Source of the DNA: Algoriphagus boritolerans DSM 17298 = JCM 18970
GTDB taxonomy: Bacteria; Bacteroidota; Bacteroidia; Cytophagales; Cyclobacteriaceae
NCBI RefSeq assembly: GCF_900108085.1
Contig: NZ_FNVR01000030.1
Span: 1-53,867 of the forward strand
DNA: 53,867 nucleotides
Reading direction: 5' to 3'
The notes beneath the pieces were generated by a model, which saw only the letters and a list, made by a program, of their open reading frames with translations, did not search any database and was not told the origin of the DNA. The first letter of the stretch is position 1; each line of letters opens with the position of its first letter. The translations under genes were made by a program, and so were the position numbers. Positions 17,839 to 27,900 of this stretch are shown here, one piece after another.

Positions 17839-18420
17839 ATGGAAAAGGAATTAAAATACGTCGATATGGTAGAGCAGCCGATCTCCATGCACCCGAAGAA
17901 ATTTGCTCTTTGGCTGTTTATGGTTTCGGTAGTTATGGTTTTTGCCGGTCTGACCAGTGCCTATATTGTTCGTCAGGCAGAAGGTAACTGGCTGGAATAT
18001 GAGTTGCCCAGTATCTTCTGGGTTACTTCCGGGATTGCTGTAGCAAGTAGTTTGACGCTCCATTGGGCATATTTCTCTGCCAAAAAGGACAATTTCCTTA
18101 ATCTTAAAATCGGGATGCTCCTGACGGTGTTGTTGGGAATTGCCTTTCTGGTAGGTCAATGGTATAGCTGGGTGGCCATGGTGGATCGGGATGTGTTCTT
18201 TGTGGGGAATCCCTCCGGATCGTTTTTGTATGTATTTACAGGACTTCATGCAGCTCACCTGATCAGTGGTGTGATATTTCTGATTATTGTATTAATTTCG
18301 ACACTCAAATTAAAAGTGCATTCCAAAGCTATGGATACGATGGAAATGGCCACGACTTATTGGCATTTTCTGGGTGGTTTATGGTTGTACCTTTTTATGT
18401 TTTTGCTTCTTAATCATTAA
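17839..18420 (+). CDS. coxC: Cytochrome c oxidase subunit III, short paralogue
   Basis: The 193-aa protein has five hydrophobic helices in the subunit III pattern (FALWLFMVSVVMVFAGL, a central FTGLHAAHLISGVIF segment with the conserved His pair, and a C-terminal TYWHFLGGLWLYLF). Subunit III carries no redox centres and stabilises proton uptake. This is the first of two subunit III-type genes here, 28 bp before the second. The short form lacks the first two helices of classical subunit III. Confidence 0.9.
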   Translation: MEKELKYVDMVEQPISMHPKKFALWLFMVSVVMVFAGLTSAYIVRQAEGNWLEYELPSIFWVTSGIAVASSLTLHWAYFSAKKDNFLNLKIGMLLTVLLGIAFLVGQWYSWVAMVDRDVFFVGNPSGSFLYVFTGLHAAHLISGVIFLIIVLISTLKLKVHSKAMDTMEMATTYWHFLGGLWLYLFMFLLLNH

Positions 18421-18448
18421 ATTAAATCCTGGTACTAATTACTAATTT

Positions 18449-19225
18449 ATGTCTGCGCATTCTACTGCTATTGGAGTAAGCTCGAAAAGAGGCGTTTGGG
18501 GAGGAGGAAACGAACCCCTGAAAGCAAGTTATGGAAAACTCATGATGTGGTTTTTCCTGCTTTCCGACATCTTCACCTTTGCTGCATTTTTGATCAGCTA
18601 TATTGCGATCCGAGTAAGCTATCCTGCTTATGAAGGCCCTGCGACTGATTTTGTGGGTTCAAATGAATATTGGCCTGTACCTGAATTGGTATTTGATGCC
18701 TTGCCTTTTTTGCATGGAGTTCATGCCCCATTAATTTTTGTAGGAATCATGACATTTATCTTGATCGCCAGCTCTGTTACCATGGTGTTGGCGGTGGAAG
18801 CAGGACACAGAAACGACAGGAATGATGTGGTGAAATGGATGCTTTGGACTTTGCTGGGAGGTATTACTTTCCTTAGCTGTCAGGCATGGGAGTGGAATCA
18901 CTTCATTCATGGTACGGATGGAGGAACAGTTTTGACCTACGTCAATTCCCTTAGTCAAATTGTCACTGAGACAGTCTATGGAGCAAATCTCGTGGTAAAC
19001 GAATATGGTCCCGCCTCTTTTGCTCAGTTGTTCTTTTTCATCACCGGATTCCATGGATTTCACGTGACCATTGGTGTTTTTCTTTTGTTCCTTTGCTTTT
19101 ATCAGGCGGCAGTGGGTGTTTATGATAGAAGAGGACATTATGAAATGGTCGAAAAAATCGGCCTCTATTGGCACTTTGTAGACTTGGTCTGGGTGTTCGT
19201 GTTCACTTTGTTCTATCTGATCTAA
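18449..19225 (+). CDS. Cytochrome c oxidase subunit III, long paralogue
   Basis: The 258-aa protein is a second haem-copper oxidase subunit III: helices LMMWFFLLSDIFTFAAFLI, FHGFHVTIGVFLLFL and a terminal LYWHFVDLVWVFVFTLFYL with the conserved Glu/His/Trp positions of the family. It is longer than the neighbour at 17839 because of an insert of about 60 residues in the middle (roughly 140-190). Tandem short and long subunit III genes are common in Bacteroidota oxidase operons as I recall. Both may be present in one complex, or one may replace a missing helix pair of the other. Confidence 0.9.
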   Translation: MSAHSTAIGVSSKRGVWGGGNEPLKASYGKLMMWFFLLSDIFTFAAFLISYIAIRVSYPAYEGPATDFVGSNEYWPVPELVFDALPFLHGVHAPLIFVGIMTFILIASSVTMVLAVEAGHRNDRNDVVKWMLWTLLGGITFLSCQAWEWNHFIHGTDGGTVLTYVNSLSQIVTETVYGANLVVNEYGPASFAQLFFFITGFHGFHVTIGVFLLFLCFYQAAVGVYDRRGHYEMVEKIGLYWHFVDLVWVFVFTLFYLI

Positions 19226-19247
19226 GCAGTTTTAAAATCTTTGAAAT

Positions 19248-19577
19248 ATGGAAATTCAGGAAAATAAGTCAACCCTAGTCGTAGAGAAGCGCGACGAACA
19301 AAAGATTAAAAAGATCTGGAAAACGGCATTTATCCTTTTGGCGATAACAGTTGTTGAATTTATAATGGCTTTCACCATGGACAGAGGAATAATTCTTTAT
19401 TTCCTTTTCATCGCGTTGACGATCTGGAAAGCGAAGTACATCATGATGGAATTCATGCACCTTGGAGATGAAGTGAAGCCCTTGTTTTATTCGATCATTG
19501 TACCCTTAATTTTCTTGCTATGGTTAGTGATTGCTCTTGTAAAAGAAGGATCTGATATTTTCTTGATGCGTTGGTAA
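19248..19577 (+). CDS. Cytochrome c oxidase subunit IV
   Basis: The 109-aa protein has a charged N-terminal tail (about 25 residues) followed by three hydrophobic helices, the layout of the bacterial caa3-type subunit IV (COX4_pro) family, including a MEFMHLGDE segment between helices II and III. It is a small structural subunit. It is the last gene before a strong terminator at 19605, so it closes the structural-gene part of the cluster. Confidence 0.85.
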   Translation: MEIQENKSTLVVEKRDEQKIKKIWKTAFILLAITVVEFIMAFTMDRGIILYFLFIALTIWKAKYIMMEFMHLGDEVKPLFYSIIVPLIFLLWLVIALVKEGSDIFLMRW

Positions 19578-19604
19578 AAAAAAATTGAAAAAAGGAGTGA
19601 AATG

Positions 19605-19639
19605 GAAGGTTGAAGTGAATCACTTCAACCTTCTTTTTT
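19605..19639 (+). terminator. Strong Rho-independent terminator within the oxidase cluster
   Basis: GAAGGTTGAAGTGA (19605-19618) and TCACTTCAACCTTC (19620-19633) form a 14-bp perfect stem around a single A (realistically a 4-5 nt loop), followed by TTTTTT. It separates subunit IV from sco, whose ATG is only 14 bp further on. Downstream genes would need readthrough or a promoter inside this gap. Confidence 0.9.
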
Positions 19640-19653
19640 GTTGATGACATTAT

Positions 19654-20322
19654 ATGAGAGGATTGAGGTTATTACAAGGAATGGTGCTGGTATGCATCTT
19701 GCTGATTCCTGTTTTGGTGTTTATGTTTCTGAGGGGCTTTGGCACCAATGAGTATGATCTTCCTGTTTTCTTCCAAAAGGGAATTGACAACCCATTTATG
19801 GAGTGTCCGGTGGCGGATACAACACAGCATTACATTCCTGATTTCACCTTCACAAATCAGGAGGGGGTGGCGATTGGAAGAAGTCAAATGGAAGGTAAAA
19901 TTACCATTGTTGACTTCTTTTTCACTTCCTGTCCAAGTATCTGTCCGGTGATGTCCAAAGAGATGGAGCGTGTCAATGACATGTTTAGAGACGAACCCGG
20001 TGTTCAGATCATGTCCATCAGTATTGATCCGGAATTTGATACCCCTGCCATTCTCAAGGAATATGCAGACGAGCACGGCGCTAATCCAGGAAAGTGGCAT
20101 TTTCTTTCCGGTCCTAAGGAAGAAACCTATCAACTTGCCCGTTGCGGATTTGTGATTCCTACCATTGATGGCAATGGGGTCCCCGATGATTTTGTTCACA
20201 GTGATAAATTTGTTTTGGTGGATAATTTGGGGCGAATTAGAGGGTACTACAGCGGAACAAACCGTGAAGAAGTTGACTTATTGATGTTGGAGACCAAAGT
20301 ATTGTTACATGCAAGCAAATAA
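19654..20322 (+). CDS. Sco1/SenC-type copper chaperone for CuA
   Basis: The 222-aa protein has an N-terminal membrane anchor (about 8-26) and a thioredoxin-like domain with the copper-binding CxxxC in TSCPSICPVM and the distal His in DDFVHSDKF. Sco proteins deliver copper to, or reduce, the CuA site of oxidase subunit II. That fits its position just behind the cox genes. It is separated from them by a strong terminator and overlaps the next gene by 14 bp, forming a sub-operon of assembly factors. Confidence 0.9.
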   Translation: MRGLRLLQGMVLVCILLIPVLVFMFLRGFGTNEYDLPVFFQKGIDNPFMECPVADTTQHYIPDFTFTNQEGVAIGRSQMEGKITIVDFFFTSCPSICPVMSKEMERVNDMFRDEPGVQIMSISIDPEFDTPAILKEYADEHGANPGKWHFLSGPKEETYQLARCGFVIPTIDGNGVPDDFVHSDKFVLVDNLGRIRGYYSGTNREEVDLLMLETKVLLHASK

Positions 20323-20863
20323 AGAATTAACGCTTCAAAATGAAGCAAAAGTAAAAAACTGGATTATCGGTATTTCGATTGCGATTCCATTAGCGGTAGC
20401 AGTTTTACTGTTTATGCCCGCTAAGATTACTACACTGGGTGATTGGGTGTACTTTCTGCCACACCTGAATGCCGTGATCAATTCGGCTGCATCGGTTGCA
20501 TTGATTGTCGGATTAATCTTTATCAAGCAAAAAAAGTACAGCTATCATGGAGCCACGATGACAGTTGCATTTGTCTTGGGCGCTATTTTCTTGGTCTCGT
20601 ATGTCATTTACCATGGATCAGCTGAGAGCACCAGTTTTGGAGGTGAGGGGTCCATCCGTACGGTGTATTATTTTCTGCTGATTACCCACATACTATTTGC
20701 TGCAATTGCGCTTTTTCCGATCCTGTTTGCCTATTACTATGGTTACACTGATCAGCGCGAGAAACATCGAAAAGTGGTTAAATTTGCCTATCCAATTTGG
20801 TTGTATGTATCTGTCACTGGAGTAATCGTATATCTGATGATCAGCCCCTATTATGTGAATTGA
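20309..20863 (+). CDS. DUF420 membrane protein (oxidase-associated)
   Basis: The 184-aa protein has five predicted helices. Two conserved-looking His sites, FLPHLNAVINS and ITHILFAAIA, recall the haem-copper oxidase-associated DUF420 (CtaM-like) family, which is implicated in assembly of aa3-type oxidases in Bacillota. The start overlaps the end of sco by 14 bp, so translation is coupled. I infer a role in oxidase maturation from family and position; the biochemical activity is unknown. Confidence 0.8.
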   Translation: MQANKELTLQNEAKVKNWIIGISIAIPLAVAVLLFMPAKITTLGDWVYFLPHLNAVINSAASVALIVGLIFIKQKKYSYHGATMTVAFVLGAIFLVSYVIYHGSAESTSFGGEGSIRTVYYFLLITHILFAAIALFPILFAYYYGYTDQREKHRKVVKFAYPIWLYVSVTGVIVYLMISPYYVN

Positions 20864-20902
20864 TTCTTTAATGGATCGCGTGAAAATTAAACCTGAATTA
20901 AA

Positions 20903-21148
20903 ATGAAACTTAAATCTCTTTTACTAGTCATTCTCCTCTTAGGATTTCAGGCGGTAAGCTTTGCCCAATGTGCCATGTGCAGGGCTTCGGTCGAAAATAA
21001 CGTCAGCAATGGAGATACCAGCATCGGTGCCGGGCTGAATAGCGGAATCCTTTACCTCTTTGTCATGCCTTATCTTTTGGCAGCGGTCATCGGATATTTA
21101 TGGTACAGATCTGCCAAAAAGAAAAAAGCCAAACTCGCTCTTCGTTAA
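20903..21148 (+). CDS. Small exported CxxC membrane protein (81 aa)
   Basis: A signal peptide (MKLKSLLLVILLLGF to SFA) is followed by QCAMCRASVENN, a Cys-x-x-Cys just after the cleavage site. A single helix (about 46-68) and a Lys/Arg-rich tail finish the protein, so the CxxC faces the periplasm. No enzyme family is recognised. Its place directly behind sco and DUF420, and a Cys pair suited to metal binding or disulphide exchange, make a minor role in copper or oxidase assembly plausible (inference). A terminator follows 11 bp after the stop. Confidence 0.75.
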   Translation: MKLKSLLLVILLLGFQAVSFAQCAMCRASVENNVSNGDTSIGAGLNSGILYLFVMPYLLAAVIGYLWYRSAKKKKAKLALR

Positions 21149-21159
21149 GAGATCGCAAG

Positions 21160-21189
21160 GCAAAGTTTGATACCAGACTTTGCTTTTTT
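21160..21189 (+). terminator. Terminator ending the respiratory cluster
   Basis: GCAAAGT (21160-21166) pairs with ACTTTGC (21177-21183) around a 10-nt loop that can add a TG/CA pair, followed by TTTTTTATTTTT. It ends the sco-DUF420-CxxC transcript, 13 bp before the kinase start. Confidence 0.8.
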
Positions 21190-21202
21190 ATTTTTAGGAT
21201 AA

Positions 21203-24200
21203 ATGAGCTTCAAAACCCGAAGGTTGATCATTTTGGTCAGCGTAATTTCACTCCTTATAGCATTGGTTTTAAATTTTTTCGTTTTCCAAAAAAGCGAAGA
21301 GGAGAAATATTTTGAAGCCATTCAGTCTAAAATCCAAAAGGTCGATCGGCAGTTTGATGAGGACTTCATTCAGGTATTGATGAATGTCAGGCCGGAGGAC
21401 TCCATCACGTTTGAGCAAGTCAGTAGCCCTGCCCACATTCATCCATTCTTTGTGTTGGATACTTCAGGAAAGTTACTTTTCTGGTCAGATTTTACTACCA
21501 CGCTTGATTTCTCCGAGTTAGACTTAAATCGGGAGTTTCAGTTAATAGAGGATCCGTTTGGGACTTTTTTTGTAAAAATCCGCAAGATCAAACGAAATAC
21601 CACAGACTATTACCTTGTACATGTTTTGCGTCTAATATGGCCGGGCAACATTGAAAATGACTATTTAAAAACAGGTCCTAATCCGGAGTTTTTTGGGAAT
21701 GATCGATTTCAGCTTTATAAAGATCCTGCCGATGGAGCCTTTCAGGTAAAATCTGTAGCAGGTAAACCTCTTTTTGGAATCAGTTTTCAAGTAGGATATG
21801 AGCCCATCGGGAGGGTTTCCAATACTGCTTTGCTGATTTTCATCTGCTCGATCTTTTTACTTTATTTTCTATTGAGCTTTGATTTTTTGAGGAAAAAATG
21901 GAAAAACGGACATCCTTGGCAAACGATAGGCTATGGGTTTTTGGCTTTGCTTACGATCCGGCTTTCCATGTTATTTCTCAATTTCCCCGGGGATTTCTTC
22001 GAGACATCACTTTTCGATCCGGCTAATTATGCCTCATCTTGGCTCAATCCCAGTTTGGGAGACTTATTTCTGAATACGGTTTGTGTTGGTTTTATTTTGG
22101 GATTGACCATTTTTCAGCTTTCTTCCAAAAAAGCAATCCAGCAGTTCTCCGCATGGAAAATCAAAAACCGCTTTAAATTGGGAATAATGATTGCCCTGCT
22201 ATCCAGCACCTTGTTTTTTAGCCTTGTCTGGTTTTTGCCGCGGGACTTGATTTTCAATTCTCAATGGGTGCTCGATATCCGCTCGATTCCTACCTTCGAT
22301 CTATTCAAAGGATTAAGCATCTTGATACTATTCCTCTGGGGTTCTGTTTATGTGCTGATTTCGCTCACCCTGATGAGCCTTTTATTTGGGATAGAAAAGG
22401 ACAAGGGAATCTATCTCAAGTACATCGCTGGCTGGGGATTGCCTTTTCTCGTGGTAGCATTTTATATAAATTTTTGGTTTGGATTGGCCTTGCTGATACA
22501 TTTCATTTTTTTGCTCAGCATTAGTTGGTTTGAGTTGTTTCAGAATGTATTCAGGTTGGGCTTGGATACTTTTTTGACCTTCTTTTATGCATGTTTGATC
22601 ACTGCCGGGATCATTGGTGTCAGTACCTTTCAGTCAGAGCAAGAGCGCATTGTTCAGTCCAAAACCAGATTTGCCAATCAGAATTTGATTGAAAATGATG
22701 TGATGACGGAGTTTTTTCTGGAGGATATTTTTACCCGGGTAAAAAATGACCTCTTTATCCAAAACCGCATGGTGGATCCACTACTCTCCAAGGACCCTGT
22801 GGAGACGAAGATCCGGAAAATTTACCTCGATAATTATTTCGATCAATTCGAAGTAGTCATCCGGATTTACTCCGCTTCCGGTCAACAAATTCAAGGTCCG
22901 GCCGAACGGAAAAATCTCCGGGAACTCAGACAGGAATATGTCAAAAGTGATTTTGCTACCAGTGTTCGTGATCTCTATTTTATCCGGGGAAAAGAGACTA
23001 CGGCTAGCAATAAATTCGTAGCCTTTATTCCCGTTTTAAGGGATGATAACCTGTTGGGGACTGTCTTTTTGGAACTTAACCAACTTCGCATCCAACCCGG
23101 AAGTGTGTATCCCAAGCTACTCCTGGATCGGAAATATGCAGAAAAGCTTGATCCGCTAAATTACGATTATGCCGTTTTCAGAGACAATGAATTGCTTCGG
23201 AGTTCCGGTACTTTCAACTACAATCAGTCCAATTTTATCGCTACTCTGAGCAAAAATCAGCTGTTTGAAAGTGGGGTTTTGTTCGAGGGCTTTCATCATT
23301 TTGGCTTGAGAAATGGTCCTGAAATCATCATTATATCCTCTCCTACGATTCCTGTTTCGCAGTTTTTTGGAAACATTTCACTTTTCTTCGTGGCCTTTGT
23401 CTTTTTGACGTTCCTTGCGATTCTGCTCAATACCCTCTTCAAAGGATACCGGAATTTCGAGTTCAATTATTCCACCAAACTTCAACTGTACCTGAATTTT
23501 GCCTTCTTTTTTCCGATCATCATCATCTCTATTATCACTATTGGTCTTTTGGGAGGGAGCTACCAGGACGATCTCAATCGGCAATACATCGAAAAGGCCC
23601 GATTAATTCGAAGTAATCTTGGTGTATTCTTCAACAATCAGAATCCTGCCAGCGTAGATCGGGACCTCCTCAATGAGGAAATCAATTCTCTGGCCAATAC
23701 CATTGCCAGTGATATCCACCTCTTCACTCCGGATGGATACCTGGAATCGACCAACCGACCGAACATTTTCGATAAGAAAATCCTCGCTCCATGGATCAAT
23801 CCTGCGGCAATGTCGGGAATCATGGAGCAGAACCAGATCCAGCTATTGGTAAATGAAAGAATAGGAAAATTGCGATATCAGACCGTTTACCTGGCCGTTC
23901 CTTCCCAAGTGGATCAATCGAACATCGGGATTTTGGCAATCCCGTTTTTTGAGTCAGAGACTGAACTGAATTCGTTGATTTCAGATGTATTGAGTAATAT
24001 CTTCAATGCCTTTGTTGTGATTTTTATTCTCTTTTTGATTGTCTCCTCATTTGTTTCCAGGAACCTGACTTTGCCCTTTAAGCTGCTTACGCAAAAACTT
24101 AAAGCGACTAACCTCGAGAATAACGAGCCGATGTATTGGGGGTCAAAGGATGAAATCGGACTGTTGGTCAATGAATACAACAACATGCTCTCTAAGCTGG

Positions 24201-24907
24201 ATGCCAGTAAGAAGGTACTCGCCTCCACTGAGAAAGAGTCTGCCTGGCGGGAAATGGCCAAGCAAGTAGCCCATGAGATCAAAAACCCGCTAACCCCGAT
24301 GAAGTTGACGCTGCAGCATCTACTCCGCTTGGATCAGGAAGGGAAACTGGAGGATCAGGATAAGCTGCGCAAATCATTGGAAACCCTGATTCATCAAGTG
24401 GATGCCCTGAGTGGCATTGCTTCTTCTTTTTCGACCTTTGCTAAGATGCCCTTGCCCAAAAATGAGCTCATGAACTTCAAAACTGTTTTGTTGCAGGTAT
24501 TGGAGCTGTTTAAAAATGATCAGCGTGTGAGGTTGGATTTCCTGGATGATTCCTACACCGAAGAAATCCAAATCATGGGTGATGACAAGCTTTTTGGTCG
24601 GGTGATCGCCAATCTTATCATTAATGGGATTCAGGCAGCTGAACCTGGAACTACTCCCCATATTAAAATCTGGCTGTGGATGACGGAGCAATCGGTTTTT
24701 TTGGAAATCGCCGATAATGGAAAAGGAATTCCTCCTGAATTGAAAGACAAAATCTTCATTCCCAACTTCAGTACCAAGTCCACAGGTTCCGGTCTTGGCT
24801 TAGCAATAGCCAAAAGTGGAGTGGAAACAGCCGGCGGCAAGATTTGGTTTGATACTGAAGTAGGAAAAGGCACGACATTTTACCTCACCTTTCCTTTGGT
24901 CGAATAG
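21203..24907 (+). CDS. Very large NtrY-like membrane sensor histidine kinase
   Basis: The 1234-aa protein has an N-terminal anchor, an extracytoplasmic region (about 30-205), a cluster of roughly seven helices (205-490), a second extracytoplasmic region (490-720), two more helices (about 720-790), a third extracytoplasmic region and a final helix (about 930-955). A HAMP-like linker and the kinase core follow. The phospho-acceptor is His1024 in AHEIKNPLTPMKL, a sequence typical of NtrY-type kinases; the ATPase part has DNGKGIP and the GSGLGLAIAKSG lid. No response regulator gene is adjacent. Starting 13 bp after the respiratory terminator, it may sense envelope or redox state (speculative). 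Confidence 0.88.
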   Translation: MSFKTRRLIILVSVISLLIALVLNFFVFQKSEEEKYFEAIQSKIQKVDRQFDEDFIQVLMNVRPEDSITFEQVSSPAHIHPFFVLDTSGKLLFWSDFTTTLDFSELDLNREFQLIEDPFGTFFVKIRKIKRNTTDYYLVHVLRLIWPGNIENDYLKTGPNPEFFGNDRFQLYKDPADGAFQVKSVAGKPLFGISFQVGYEPIGRVSNTALLIFICSIFLLYFLLSFDFLRKKWKNGHPWQTIGYGFLALLTIRLSMLFLNFPGDFFETSLFDPANYASSWLNPSLGDLFLNTVCVGFILGLTIFQLSSKKAIQQFSAWKIKNRFKLGIMIALLSSTLFFSLVWFLPRDLIFNSQWVLDIRSIPTFDLFKGLSILILFLWGSVYVLISLTLMSLLFGIEKDKGIYLKYIAGWGLPFLVVAFYINFWFGLALLIHFIFLLSISWFELFQNVFRLGLDTFLTFFYACLITAGIIGVSTFQSEQERIVQSKTRFANQNLIENDVMTEFFLEDIFTRVKNDLFIQNRMVDPLLSKDPVETKIRKIYLDNYFDQFEVVIRIYSASGQQIQGPAERKNLRELRQEYVKSDFATSVRDLYFIRGKETTASNKFVAFIPVLRDDNLLGTVFLELNQLRIQPGSVYPKLLLDRKYAEKLDPLNYDYAVFRDNELLRSSGTFNYNQSNFIATLSKNQLFESGVLFEGFHHFGLRNGPEIIIISSPTIPVSQFFGNISLFFVAFVFLTFLAILLNTLFKGYRNFEFNYSTKLQLYLNFAFFFPIIIISIITIGLLGGSYQDDLNRQYIEKARLIRSNLGVFFNNQNPASVDRDLLNEEINSLANTIASDIHLFTPDGYLESTNRPNIFDKKILAPWINPAAMSGIMEQNQIQLLVNERIGKLRYQTVYLAVPSQVDQSNIGILAIPFFESETELNSLISDVLSNIFNAFVVIFILFLIVSSFVSRNLTLPFKLLTQKLKATNLENNEPMYWGSKDEIGLLVNEYNNMLSKLDASKKVLASTEKESAWREMAKQVAHEIKNPLTPMKLTLQHLLRLDQEGKLEDQDKLRKSLETLIHQVDALSGIASSFSTFAKMPLPKNELMNFKTVLLQVLELFKNDQRVRLDFLDDSYTEEIQIMGDDKLFGRVIANLIINGIQAAEPGTTPHIKIWLWMTEQSVFLEIADNGKGIPPELKDKIFIPNFSTKSTGSGLGLAIAKSGVETAGGKIWFDTEVGKGTTFYLTFPLVE

Positions 24908-24952
24908 TTTTGGGTTTTTAACTACATTGAAACAAAAAGGCCGAAAGATCTG

Positions 24953-27900
24953 ATGCGTATTTGGATAGCTTCCTGGTTTTTGGTTTTTGGCTTGAGCGGG
25001 ACTATTCGTGCTCAGGAAAAATGTCGCTGGGTTTCGGTAGATTATTTTGAAAATCCGACAGAGTTGGACTCACTTTCTGCGATTCAGGAGAGTATTCGGG
25101 TATCTGACCGACAAGGCAAAACGTATCCTTTTACCTATAATCTCTCCAACAGAACGCTTCAGGTGACCATTGATCCTGCTTTAGCGATTGATTCAATTCA
25201 GGTCTGCTATCGAACTCTGGCCATCCGCCTCGATCAGACGTTTGCCAAGCGCACGCTGACAGCGGATTATGATTCCACAGCGATTTTCAAAGACAATCGA
25301 GTACAGGCAAGGACCGATTTTGATATCCGGGAGGAACTTTTCCCAAGTAGTACACTCTATAAAACCGGAAGCCTGACCCGTGGAGTATCATTTGGAAATA
25401 CTCAAAATGTATTCGTAAACTCTGCCCTAAACCTTCAATTGGAGGGTGATATCGGAGAAAACCTCAAAATCAGAGCGAGCATAACGGATCAAAATGTCCC
25501 ATTTCAACCGGAAGGGAACACGCAACAGATTCAGGACTTTGACAATGTGCTGATCGAGCTTTACAATGATAATTTCAGCTTGGCCGCGGGTGATGTAGTC
25601 CTTCAGCAGCGTCAATCCGAATTTCTCAGATACTATAAAAACGTGCAGGGCCTTCAGTTTACTTCCAAATACAAATTGAAAAAAGGCTGGGAGGCAAGTT
25701 CACAGGGCTTTGCATCCGTTGCCAAAGGCAAATTTGCCTCCATCCAATTACCCATCCTCGAAGGTGTTCTGGGACCTTACCGAGTCAGCGGTCCAAATAA
25801 TGAACGATTTGTGATCATTATGGCTAACTCTGAACGGGTTTTCCTGGATGGAAAGCAACTTCAGCGCGGCTTTAATGCCGACTATGTGATCGATTATAAT
25901 CAGGCCGAAATCACCTTTACCCCTAAAGTCCTGATCACTCAATATTCCCGGGTCCGAGTAGATTTTGAATTTGCAGAACGGAATTATTCCCGATCTATTT
26001 TGGGTGCAAATCACTTGCAGACAAACGGTAAAGTTGATTTTTATGTCAATCATTATCAGGAAAAGGACAATAGAAACCGACCGCTTTTTACAGAGTTTAC
26101 CCAAGCAGAACAGGCGCTTTTGGCAAATGTGGGGGATAGGATAGAAAATGCCGTCATCCCACGGATCGACTCTGTGGCCTACGATCCTACCCGAATTCTT
26201 TATGAAAAGGTGACGGAGCTGGATGATTTTGGCAATTTGCAGATTTACTTTCGATACAGTACTGATCCGGAATTAGCCCATTTTGCCCTTTCCTTTTCCC
26301 AGGTGGGACCAAATCAAGGGAATTATAAGCGATCCTCGCAACTTTCTAACGGGACAGTATTTGAGTATGTACCTCCTGTCAGCGGTCAGCCTCAGGGGGA
26401 TTATTCGATTTTGACCCAGCTTCCGGCTCCCGATAGCAAGCAAATGACTACTGCCGGTACCCGTGTGAAGTTGGGAGAATATGAAAAAGTCTATACAGAG
26501 GTAGCGCTCTCCTCAGTGGATAAGAACTTGTTTTCCACTATAGACGAGGAAGATAATCAAGGACTAGGGTGGAAAGTGGGACTCCAGTCAGAAAACAGGG
26601 AACTTGGGATTTTTAAGGGATATAAATTCAAAGGACTGGCTGAGTTTGAGTACAATTCCACAAACTTCAACTTCATCGATCGGTTCCGTTACATTGAATT
26701 TGACCGTGATTGGGGAGTGACGCAGGAAATCCTTGAAATGCCTGCTGCTGAGCGATTTTTTCTTACTCAAATCGGCTTGGAAAAAGATACCAAAAACACC
26801 TTCAACTACAAGCTTTACCTGAGAAATCGGGAAAATGTCCTCAGTGGTTCACAGCACACGGCCAATTGGACTACTCAATTGGGAAAGCGATTTTTGGTAC
26901 GACAGGAGTTTTTTACGCTAAACAGTGAGCTGGATACCTTGAATTCGAGCTGGACTAGATACTTGGGCAATGTTAGTTTTCAATCTAAAATCCTGGTTCC
27001 CGGATACCAGTTTTCTCTGGACCGAAATGCCCTTAAAAAGACTGAATCGGACTCTGTACTGAGTACAGCTATGAATTTTAAGGAGCATTTGATTTACCTC
27101 AGAAGTAATGATTCGCTGCGCTATTCTTTTTTGGTAGATGCGGCATGGAGAGAAGATAAGTCGCCTGTATTCGGCCGACTGGTAGACGATACCCGTGCTT
27201 TCACTTCCAACTTTACTTTCCAAAAGCAATGGACCCAGCACCGTCTCAGCAGCACCTTTACCTATCGGGAGTTGGAATATTTGCAGCGTGACTTACCAAC
27301 GGAACTTACAGTAATGGGCAAAGTGGATTATTCCGGAAGCCTCGGCAAGAATCTGATTCGAAATGAAATCAGCTACGCCATAGGAAACGGACGGGAACTT
27401 CAACGTGAGTTTGTATTCCTCCCTGCTCCCAATGGAGATGGTACACACACTTGGAGGGATGACAATGGAGACGGCATCCAGCAGCTCAATGAATTCTACA
27501 TTGCAATCAATCCCGAAGAAAAGCAGTACATTAAGATTTTCGTGCCTACCGATACCTATGTTCAGGCCTATACCAGCTTGCTCAATTATCGGATTCAGGC
27601 CAGATTTCCGGAAGCTTGGAAGGAGGGAGGGCGCTTTCTTGCTTTTCTCCATAAATTCTCCAATACCTCCAGCCTAAGTGTGGAGAAGAAAGTGACGTCT
27701 GATGTTTTTTTGGATCGGGTCAATCCGTTCATAGGGTCGATTGATCGGGATCAGATTCTTTCACTTCGACAGATCATTCGAACAAGTTTCTTTTTTAATA
27801 GAGCTTCCGCAAAGTATGGTTTTGATCTTTCACTCTTTGATTCTCAGCTGAAACAGCTGCTATCGGGAGGATTCGAAGACCAAATTCAGAAAGATTGGAA

